Assembly (NCBI GenBank): GCA_014526335.1
Contig: JACTAT010000039.1
Coordinates: 4,884,202-4,948,201 of the forward strand
Reading direction: 5' to 3'
DNA: 64,000 nucleotides
Source of the DNA: Chrysaora quinquecirrha
Taxonomy: Eukaryota > Cnidaria > Scyphozoa > Semaeostomeae > Pelagiidae
Under the pieces are notes generated by a model. That model saw only the letters and a list, made by a program, of their open reading frames with translations, did no database searches and was not told the origin of the DNA. Shown in pieces: positions 56,001 to 64,000 of this stretch. Made by a program: the position numbers and the translations under genes. Numbering within the stretch: the stretch's first letter is position 1; each line of letters begins with the position of its first letter.

Positions 56001-59000
56001 TCAGCCCATCATGGTCTAGGGATAGCTACCTACTTAATAACGATTCTTTTCGATTTTTCTCTCCCAGCTTCTTTCGATAGTAAGCAAGTGCATCATAAGG
56101 CGAACTTGTAAGTAAATTTCAGTTAATTTAATTTAATTTACTATACTATACTTAAATGTACTATACGGCTTTATACCATCAGGTGTATAGTCTGTGCAGT
56201 AAACTGTCACACGTTTGCCCTGGCCTTATCTGTGGATTAAGTACTAAAGGGAAGGCTTGTCTATATGGTTTATCTACGAATTGGTTAATCTATTGGTTAA
56301 TCTAGGAAACCAGATCAAGAAGAGCAAATTATGTTATTGAGCAACGAAAACTTTTCTTTATTCCATAAAAGTTATGTTCAAGTAAAATTCGGTAAACAGA
56401 ACGTTGGCCTTACATTAAAGCCCCTAACATGACAGCCTTCATTTACTAAGAACCTACAGCCTGCAATTATAGATTTTTCCACAAGTAGCATACCACAATT
56501 GATGGGATTTGAACCCAGGACTGCATGACCAGAGAGCCAACGACGTTTCCATTGAGCTATAGAGCTCAATGAAATCGCCGAGTAACTCTCCAAGTCATAC
56601 AGCCCAAGGCTGTGGTATGCCACTTGTGGAAAAATCAATCCTTGTGTTCACCATTCATGACAAATGCCTGCAATTATATAAAGCCATTCTAGCCTCATAT
56701 TCAAAGAGGTCTCTAATAAAGTGTTTCAATCCACCCACTGGGGTTTAAATGCAACTTGTGTGCGAGATAACCGCTTTTGTTGGCCCAAAAGCATTGCATT
56801 CGGAACAATTTTAAGCAAGGTCTGCTAAAGCTGCTAATCTGTCAATCATGCTATGTTTTTCTGGCAATCGCTTTGACCTCTTATTTAACAACCTACACCA
56901 TGATAATGCTATACAACTCGGTTCATAATCATAAGAACCTAAACAGGCTGCGTTAAGCAGCAATTTACCGTAGGTTAGTATATTCATAGTCCAGTGAATT
57001 TTGTGTAATGGTGAAATGTTTTTTGTCACCTTCTGAAACATGTTTAAATCTTTTGTTCGTAGCTTCGATCTTGTCAAAATATCTTCCTATCAAAGGTAAA
57101 CACTGATTTCGAGACTTGATTTTCAAACTTGTATGAATTTGTTGAATGTTGTTACAGAGATCCTAAAATAGTCCTGCAGAGCCAAAGAAAGAGTCTATAG
57201 ACCTTTTCCAAGAGGTCTGGGTCAGCACGACATTTTTCTGGAAAATGGCGGACAATTAGAGTAAGGGAATCCTCTCCTAGGGCAACGACCAGGATGGTGG
57301 CTCCTTCAAGAGAGTTAGTGCGGCTAATTTTGTTTAAGATTCGCGACTGATAGAAGAAAAGAAGAGAAAAGGAATCTGCGACTATAAATGTTGAAAATAT
57401 CTGCTGAATCTCAGGAAACAAGATGCAAGTAGCTCAATAAGAGGAGAATACTTAATTGAAAGCCTTCTCAGGCAGATAAGCTTGGCCTTGAATCCTTTCT
57501 TTCTCTTTTTCTCCAATAAAACGTGAAGTTGAAGCAAAATTTGCTGCGCTGCCTCTCCTGAAGCGTCGTTGCATGTGGACAGGATTCCCTTACTCAAGAT
57601 GACCGCCATATTCCAGGAAAATATCTTGCTGAGCCAGACCTCTTTAAAGGGCCAATTTTGTACTTTCTGTTTCATTCTAGTTGAGCAAGTTGTTTGTTGC
57701 AAGCTAACGCCATTCCAGAGTCAACTGTACAAAATGTTTCTGAATTCAAAGGCAGCCAAAATACAAATCTCTGACTCATCAAAAGTATCTGTATCTGCTC
57801 TGGCTTTCATAACACAGATAAAAAAGCTTTGCAATCGTAAGTGATGTATTTTATATCTCTCTTAAATTTCAGATATATATTTTATGTACGTTAATCTAGA
57901 CTTTTGATAAAGTTGATCATACCATCCTTATTCAACAGTTATCAGAAACTCTGAGCGTAGTGCTATTAACCTTAGAAATGCCAAAACTGACTTGCTACAC
58001 GTTTTTTTTATAAGAAACCAGCTTATAAGAAACCTAGAACTAAACACCCCAAAAGTTAAGAAACTTTTAGAACTAGGAGGAAGGAGTTAAGAACTTAAGA
58101 AATTTTTTGTGTCAGTTTTCCAACATACTGATTTCACATTTGTGGACGTAGTAATCAATTCTCAAGAATTTCCATGCGATTTCTCGCACCAGCATGGCTA
58201 ATTCTTTGTAATATAATGATATTAATAATTTGCTTGCTATTTTAACGTTTTTTATCGTTTTTACTGCAATTTATTTCTATTAAATTAAGAAATTTTTAAG
58301 AAACTTTTAGAACTAAAATTGGGCCAAAAATTAAGAAACTTTTAGAACTAGGCCCCGAGCCAGGTTTCTTATAAAAAAAAAACGTGTACTGCCACTCACG
58401 AGAACTAGTATAGTAGATCTTTTTTTGAAAAGTTTTGAGCACAGCCCCCTGAAAAACAGTTGAACCGACTGACGGGGCTACTGTGCATAAAGAATTTTAA
58501 AATGAAAAATAAAATGAAATGAAAACTGCAGAATTGATGTCCATAGACTCATAGGCTGTTGTAATGAAGTCAATTTGTAATTGTAGATCCTGAACTAATC
58601 TACGACGAGGTTAAGCTACGCGAAGATGGACTTCATGACGTTGTCGATGCATTCCCAAAGAAATTCGACATGCAGAACTTAAAAACAGAAATGTCGGGTA
58701 TGTCTCATGCTCTTCATTAACTTGCCTCTTGTTCCTGTGCTTTGTTTATTTAAGTACCGTAAATCCTCGGATTGGCCCCCCTCGAATAAGCCCTCCCCTC
58801 AAATTTACTCCCACCCTACACGTTTTTTTTATAAGTAACCTGACTCGGGGCCTAGTTCTAAAAGTTTCTTAATTTTTGGCCCAATTTTAGTTCTAAAAGT
58901 TTTTTAACAATTTCTTAATTTAATGGAAATAAATTGCAGTAAAAACGATAAAAAAATGTGAAAAAGAAAGCAAATTATCTATATTATTGTATTACAAAGA

Positions 59001-62000
59001 ATTAGCCATACTGGTGCGAGAAATCGCACGGAAATGCTTGAAAATTGATTACTATGTCCACAAATGTGAAATCAGTATGTTGGAAAACTGACACAAAAAT
59101 TTCTTAAGTTTCTTAACTCCTTCCTTGTAGTTCGAAAAGTTTCTTAACTTTTGGGGTGTCTAGTTCTAGGTTTCTTATAAACCGGTTTCTTATAAAAAAA
59201 CGTGTGCAGCCAGAAATGATAAATAAGCCCCCACCCTCGATTAAGCCCACGCCCTTGACATCTTAATATTACTTTATCGGTTATGACAGACAAAAGGAAC
59301 CTTTTGGTCGATGATAAATCATGCTTTTGTCAAAAAAGCCTCCCTCTTGTTTAAGCCCCATCTCGAATAAGCCCCCTCCAAAATAAGCCCCCAGGGGACT
59401 AATTCGAGGATTTACGATAGGTGTATAATTCTATACTTTTAAGGAATCTTTATTTCATATTAGGCAAGATGCAAGTTCTTGATTACATTCTGGCTATCCT
59501 ATAATAACTGTTTCCGAGGGCAATACCAGAAAATGATTAACCCGAACCCGTCAGTACAAATCCGAGCTTGCGAGGCTATCCTATTGACAGGGCCGGACAG
59601 GGCATGGTCATGATCCCTAATGATTATGAATCTCGTGTTTTGTCTTAGAAAGAGTCGCACATGAAGCCATTACAACGAAGCTGCGTTCTAAACGTCGTAC
59701 ATATTCGAATTCGAGTTGTTATGTAATGAACGGGCATTACCGGATAATAATGCCCCATCATTACGTCGCATTCGAACGTTTTCAGCCAATCAGATTGTAT
59801 AACAGAGTTACGGCCCTGGACATAGGGTAATAAAAGAAGCTTAACGCAAGCAAAGTCTACCAACAAAATGCCCTTGCCCTGGAACATGACTTACTTATAC
59901 ATAAGAATAGGCCCTAGAATATTTCCAGGAAAAGGCGCGAAAACAATGGGATGTTTTGCGTCGCCATTGCAAAAAGACCGGCTACACGCTGCGACATTAT
60001 TGCGACAAGCCAAAACATGTCTCGAAATGCTCAACCAAGCAAAGTTCTGCGACCGTATTTCCTAGGTCGTAGATCATTTTGTTCGAAAATCTATCCCTGG
60101 TTACACATAGTTTTTCCTTATTTTCCTTCTTATTGATTCTCATCATCTTTTTCATTTACAGAGCAACGAGTTCATCTTTATGCTCAGCAGCAAGGCCGGT
60201 GGCTGTGGATTGAATCTGATTGGTGCAAATAGACTGGTGATGTTTGATCCCGATTGGAATCCAGCAAGTGATGATCAAGCTATGGCTAGGGTATGGAGAG
60301 ATGGACAGAAAAAACAAGTAAGTTACTGCTGCTTTAGATATAGAGGATACGCTGGAGACAGACTCATTACATAAGTCCCACTCTTCATAAACAACAATGG
60401 CAGTCTTTAGTAACAGCAACAACTATTTAACTACTAAAAAATTTAATAGACCTTTTCAAAGAGATCTGGGGCGGGCGCGACATTTTTCTGAAAAATGGTA
60501 GCCGCATCGAGTAAGGAAATCCTCTCCACGGACGAAGACCGGAATTGTGGTCGTTTCAGGAGAGATATTGTAGCAAATTTTTGAAACGACTCATGTAATA
60601 GCTACAGTAAAGGCCCACATTTCAACTTCTTTCGCATTTCTTCTTCGCTAGCCATCAAAAAATGGCGATTTTCCAAGTCAAGCTAAAGCTTTCGCAAAAG
60701 TTTCACTTTTTTTATCACCTAAAATTGATCCCGAAGGCTGTATTCTGTTCGCAAGCGAGCGGCGAACTGCAAATTCGCTAGCGAACAGCGAATGCGAACG
60801 AAGTGGAAATGGGCCTTAAGTCGTAAAATTTCATTTTGGAGGAAGCGAGTGAATGCACGGGAGCTTATTGATCTTCTCCAACTCTGGACGACCTAGAGAA
60901 TTCATTCTAAGAATAAAGTGGTCATTCTAATTGATGTCACTGTGATCTGTTGCTGTGCATAGTCGCTGTTCCTAACGCATAACTGTGCCATGTGTCTATG
61001 TTTCTCAGCAAGAACAACGTACATTCGAGCAAACCCTATAGACTCATTAAGATCCGCTGCAGTTTTCTTCCTTCCACTGCTAATCACACTTTACAGCGAT
61101 TTCATGTTTTTAACTGAAAGAGAAAGAGAACTGAGAGATGATTTCTCAGCTGTTGCTCTCCTTTGTACGGAAAGACAATTTTTTCCATCAGTCTTTTTTC
61201 ATATCGAACATCCTGTCATGCTTGTATAAAGAAATCATATAATGCACTCTCTAAAGTCAACTGTGTAAAACTCATTTTTCATGTTTGCGTCACCATAAAA
61301 AGTGATTCAATGGTTTGCTTTCTGTTTTAACGTGTCTGACAAGGTCTTAGTATTTGTTTGTTTTCAGTTTCTTATTTAATGGGCTTAGCAGGTTGTTTTC
61401 CGAGATGCGTGTTTTAAATGCGCTGAATTTCTAAATTTCTTTGCTTTTCTAGTAAGCGTTTTACCAACACAGTTTAGCAAGTAAACATATTCGCACTTAT
61501 CAAGGCTGTTTCTGAAATAGTATTAGACATGATAATCACCGCTTAAGCCTTCGATAGCATTTATCGGCAAAGTTTCGGGATACTGTAGCCCCTGCGTCTT
61601 CGTCCCTTGCCAGAGCATTTGAAGTGTGATTAAGCAATGTTTTACCTCTTCACATAACGTTGCTACAGGTGGCAAAAATTGTTCGACGAATAGTGTTTTA
61701 CGACAAAACATTTTGCTTGAAAAGCAAATTTCGAATGTTTCACCAAACAATGTTGGAACTGTTTGGCCACATAACTTTGCTACAGGCAGAACTCGCAGCA
61801 AAGTAAAAACACATTGTTTGCCTGATGCAAGCAAAAATTGTTCGACTGGCAATGTTTTACGACGAGGCCAAACGCTTAAACATCTTGCTTGACAAGTAAA
61901 TTTCAAGTGTTTGACAAAACAGTGTTTGAATTGTTTGGCCACATCACATAACTTTGCTACGGGTAGAATTTTCAGCAAAGTAAAAACACATTGTTTGCTT

Positions 62001-63440
62001 GATGCAAGCAAAACATGTTCGGCCAACAAGATTTCAATTGTTTGTCACGCAAATTTCAATTGTTTGACTAACAATGTTTGATTGTTTGGCCAGGGCCTTA
62101 AAGATCAACAAGATACATGTTTACTGATACTAATATTAGATTTTCGTTTCTTACAGGTCTTTATATATCGCCTGATATCGGTGAGTAGAAGTTTTACTTC
62201 GTTTTGCTATTTACATTTCTTACAAATGAACTGGAAAATGATCTATTTTGTGCCATTTCCAAACGAAAATCGCAAAATTTCTGACAAAATTGGAACAACT
62301 AGGGGTTCCCCGAATTCCCCATAATTTCCGCCTTTGTGAAAAATGCATAATATTATGGTTAATTTTCGTTGAATTTGAAGCAATTCGTTCTTTTTGACCA
62401 TCACTTGTTTTGATTCTGGAAAGCGAAGAGTAGCTAATAGCAACATGGACTTGCTCTGCTTTCCTAGAATATTGCTTATTGAAAGATTAGAGCGAATTAT
62501 CCTTTATCGTAGACTGGAACCATAGAAGAGAAAATACTGCAAAGACAGGCTCACAAGAAAGCACTGAGCAGCTGTGTTGTTGACGAGGCGGAAGATGTAG
62601 AACGGCATTTTCACTGAGCGAATTGCGAGATCTCTTCAATTATAACGAGACTACAGTCAGTGACACACACGACAGGTAATACTTCCATTTTTCATCTCCG
62701 TACGCAGATACCGAGCCTCTTTCGCTGATTGTCTCCATGTCAGAACCACATGTCTCTGCATAATCCTCCTTCACAAGGGTAATGTTATGAAGCTGTCCAG
62801 AAGTATTGTAATCTTCTCCGCTATTCCATGATACTGCACGTCTTTCGCTTGTACGACTTTCTTTAAATCTGCTAACATAAGTATTTTTTGCTAACCCTGT
62901 ACTTGTTTCTTCCGTTGGTTGCTTTGAATAGGAACTTTCACTATCTCGTAATTGCTCCAGCGTCGTAACCGTAGTAAAGTAATTATGGATATTATTGTTA
63001 CGAGGAGCACCCACTGTTTCGAAATTTAAATTTTTAAGTTAAGAAACTCTGCAAGAAACTTTTACTATATCAATTGTGCTCGTGCCTTCTGTATGGCTCA
63101 GAGCATAGTTTCTTATAAAATGTGAGTTTATACAAGCATCTACGTTTAAAAACCTAAAACTGGACAATTCATATTTTCTTTTTATTCCAGCTTTTTCTGT
63201 TATAAATATTTGACTAATACGTTGAACAATCTTTTCAGATTCAAATGTCGACGCTGCGTGAATAACATCGAGGTTCGTCCTCCCCCAGAAGAGGCTGACT
63301 GTACAGACAATCTTACATTATGGCAACACTGCGCAAGCTCAAAAGGACTTGTTGATACTGTTTTAAAAAGAGCCTGGGACGCAGGAGTGAGCTTTGTTTT
63401 TCATCAAAAGTCGCACAAAACTCAATTAGGTGTTGTCTGA
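47046..63440 (+). CDS. RAD54L: RAD54L, Swi2/Snf2 homologous-recombination translocase
   Basis: Nuclear ATPase that works with RAD51 in strand invasion. Exons: 47046-47153, 47584-47709, 47802-47862, 48518-48653, 49565-49584, 49930-49979, 50661-50738, 50869-50916, 52143-52158, 52282-52334, 52463-52556, 53525-53649, 54995-55076, 55189-55257, 55506-55611, 56068-56107, 57063-57095, 57681-57836, 58587-58697, 59464-~59498, 60162-60317, 62157-62180, 62513-62675, 63239-63440; borders GT-AG and phases fit. Motifs: [14 protein letters not shown] terminus, [23 protein letters not shown] (I), ICDEAHRLKN (II), [13 protein letters not shown] (III), [17 protein letters not shown] and [11 protein letters not shown] (V-VI), C-terminal CRRCVNN zinc site, FVFHQKSH. 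After [12 protein letters not shown] at 59498 an in-frame stop follows, and about 60 residues (lobe 2, motif IV region) are not found before 60162. One-base losses break exons at ~55590 (AAGAAG run) and ~62608 (TTTT run). Start codon exon not found. Confidence 0.93.
47258..47530. mobile_element. Miniature inverted-repeat element in RAD54L intron
   Basis: Ends taggtttctagtcaacttgc / ggacaagttgacctgttaac are inverted-repeat relatives; more inverted phrases (ccagctgacttg / ttgaccagctgg) lie within. Non-coding. Confidence 0.55.
49012..49078. repeat. Short hairpin (gatataggaacatgtttttt)
   Basis: gatataggaacatgtttt and aaaacatgttcttatatc form an inverted pair across about 22 bases in a RAD54L intron. 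Isolated; probably part of an old miniature transposon. Confidence 0.5.
50063..50127. repeat. (CAGA)n/(CAGG)n microsatellite
   Basis: About 65 bases of cagacaga, switching to caggcagg and back, in a RAD54L intron. Confidence 0.95.
50350..50640. mobile_element. Family E inverted-repeat element, copy 3
   Basis: Starts acgattaaacaatgtttgat, ends tgtttgatcgtttggccagg, so the ends are inverted. Lies in the intron just before exon 50661. Same family as 12712-13128. Confidence 0.6.
50978..51060 (+). repeat. tRNA-derived SINE, 3' fragment
   Basis: ctactgagatcctagcgattggc ... accatttcactttcacctt matches the SINE tail at 22750-22795 (quoted in part). 5'-truncated. Confidence 0.65.
51296..51698. mobile_element. 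TA-target miniature element, copy 1
   Basis: 403 bp. Ends CACGCTTTTTTTTTATAAGG / CCTTATAAAAAAAGCGTG, flanked by TA on both sides (51294-51295, 51699-51700), as for Tc1/mariner-type elements. Internal aaggaacttttggaact phrases match copies at 57998 and 58819. Confidence 0.85.
52677..52960 (-). mobile_element. LINE 3'-end fragment (reverse transcriptase C terminus)
   Basis: Leftward frame reads [37 protein letters not shown] and [11 protein letters not shown], the standard C terminus of non-LTR retrotransposon endonuclease-reverse-transcriptase proteins. It ends with a (GAT)n tail at 52662-52680, typical of RTE-like elements. 5'-truncated insertion inside a RAD54L intron. Confidence 0.85.
53848..54120. 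repeat. ~27-bp minisatellite with an inverted head
   Basis: From about 53930 on, units of tgtactgatgatatccctcc repeat about every 27 bases; before that (53848-53905) the complementary units cagtggagggatatcatc appear, so the two parts can fold on each other. RAD54L intron. Confidence 0.8.
56436..56628 (-). repeat. tRNA-like sequence inside an inverted repeat
   Basis: On the minus strand tatagctcaatgg (A-box-like) and gggttcaaatccc (B-box) lie about 35 bases apart, as in tRNA genes, but the acceptor and anticodon stems do not form properly. The block is flanked by tttttccacaagt..gcataccaca inverted copies. Probably a tRNA-derived SINE or composite element, not a working tRNA. Confidence 0.5.
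57199..57653. mobile_element. Inverted-repeat element family F, copy 1
   Basis: agaccttttccaagaggtct ... catttttctggaaaatggcgg on the left, and gaccgccatattccaggaaa ... gacctctttaaagggcc on the right (each in part), in inverted orientation. Sits in a RAD54L intron and ends about 28 bases before exon 57681. A partial copy is at 60448. Confidence 0.7.
57998..58386. mobile_element. TA-target miniature element, copy 2
   Basis: 389 bp, ends CACGTTTTTTTTATAAG / CTTATAAAAAAAAAACGTG with TA on each side (57996-57997, 58387-58388). Same family as 51296, inverse to 58819. Confidence 0.85.
58756..59417. mobile_element. Outer miniature element interrupted by copy 3
   Basis: Ends CCGTAAATCCTCG / CGAGGATTTACG, body of ctcgaataagccc repeats on both sides. 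Split by the TA-target element at 58819-59204, so it is the older insertion. Confidence 0.75.
58819..59204. mobile_element. TA-target miniature element, copy 3 (nested)
   Basis: 386 bp, reverse orientation to copy 2; left TA at 58817-58818, right flank tg (TA mutated). Has an extra ccggtttcttataa duplication at the right end. Confidence 0.8.
60448..60575. mobile_element. Family F element, truncated copy
   Basis: agaccttttcaaagagatctgg ... catttttctgaaaaatgg, then aaatcctctcc (quoted in part): the left part of the 57199 element only. Confidence 0.6.
60608..60819. mobile_element. Palindromic miniature element
   Basis: aaggcccacatttcaacttc and gaagtggaaatgggcctt are inverted ends; further inverted phrases cgcatttcttcttcgctag / ctagcgaacagcgaatgcg lie inside. 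RAD54L intron, non-coding. Confidence 0.65.
61626..62100. mobile_element. Family E inverted-repeat element, copy 4 (internally duplicated)
   Basis: Two similar ~200-bp units (cagcaaagtaaaaacacattg at about 61796 and 61974), ending caatgtttgattgtttggcc at about 62090. It stops about 60 bases before the small exon 62157-62180. Confidence 0.6.
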
Positions 63441-64000
63441 ATTCATTAACAAAATACATTCTTATTGAAAGTACTCTAAGATTTTACTTGATAGATTAAA
63501 GTATTATTTATTTATGGTAATTTTAGATATTTTAGTTATGTTCTTTCTATCATGTTTATGATTGAAGTATTGCAAATTCTATTTTCGTGACAAATAATTT
63601 ACGTTTTCAAACAACCAATCATATCAACGGATTCTATCACGTGGCCTTATTACAGCATTTTGATTGGTTCTTCTTTTGAATGACATAATGTTCTTCTTTT
63701 GCTAGCATTAGTTTCAATTTACTCTTGAAAATTTGTGAGTGTTTTAAAGGACCAGAATGTAGTATTACCGAAAATGGCTTTTGTATCCCTTTCTTACTTC
63801 TACACTATTTGTGAGTTCATCGAGGCCCCATTAGGCTACTTGGGATATCAAATATTCCAGAAAAAGTCAATGCGATTCGGGATAATTCAGGACAAATAAA
63901 GGGTACACAGAATATTTTCTATGAAATTCTGGAATAGAAGGGAGACAGCATGAGGATATAAGGGATATGTGTAGAAAAATAATAAAGGGTATGGAATATT
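63441..64000. other. Sequence downstream of RAD54L
   Basis: AT-rich, no gene seen. No AATAAA close to the stop; the first clear one is caaataaagg near 63895. Confidence 0.4.

Noticed and set aside
59868..60065. 65-codon frame in the RAD54L gap
   Set aside because: Does not match the missing helicase segment or any known domain.
61523..62029. 168-codon leftward frame
   Set aside because: Lies entirely in the family E repeat with its internal duplication; the translated repeats mirror the DNA repeat.

Overview
The window is animal nuclear DNA. Genes are split by GT-AG introns, intergenic and intronic DNA is crowded with small inverted-repeat transposons and tRNA-derived SINEs, and an 18.6-kb Maverick/Polinton element sits in the middle. 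The mix of families (copine, MMACHC, TTC4, a SNAG zinc-finger factor, RAD54L) is metazoan. I lean to an invertebrate such as a cnidarian, but nothing in the sequence proves the phylum.

Left part (1-20989), five loci. A copine runs leftward off the window edge (199-3186). The first two coding exons of an MMACHC (cobalamin trafficking) gene run leftward at 5574-6476, with no recognisable 3' exons and a decayed tandem copy of exon 1. TTC4, an HSP90/HSP70 co-chaperone, runs rightward in ten recognised exons (7679-14345). A two-exon transcription factor (16138-20989) has an N-terminal SNAG repressor motif and six C2H2 fingers of Fez-like type. Between them lie hAT-type elements with intact 8-bp target duplications, a Tigger-like element, SINEs and fold-back repeats. 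20990-26934 holds repeats only.

Middle (26935-45510), the Polinton, bounded by ~200-bp terminal inverted repeats. In order: an AT-rich simple repeat; a 347-bp tandem array whose unit is a shuffled mosaic of pieces resembling the element's own polymerase gene; a captured leucine-rich-repeat fragment; a decayed inverted copy of a gene and its intact leftward counterpart; a Fic-domain gene; a small secreted peptide; basic virion-type proteins; an unknown early-type protein; packaging ATPase; chromodomain integrase; a chain of overlapping structural-type genes; an adenain-like cysteine protease; and, converging from the right, a 1273-residue protein-primed DNA polymerase. The polymerase gene and the unknown 33159 gene have nearly the same promoter: long arrays of perfect heat-shock elements, ATTGG/CCAAT boxes, TATA and a matching start region. 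This stress-promoter architecture, with the Fic gene and the polymerase-mosaic array, is the most unusual thing here.

Right part (45511-64000): a RAD54L recombination helicase in at least 24 exons, with its introns full of repeats. Exons for about 60 residues of the second helicase lobe are not found. Single-base frameshifts next to short homopolymers occur in copine, TTC4, RAD54L (twice) and one Polinton gene. This pattern looks more like leftover long-read error than independent gene death.
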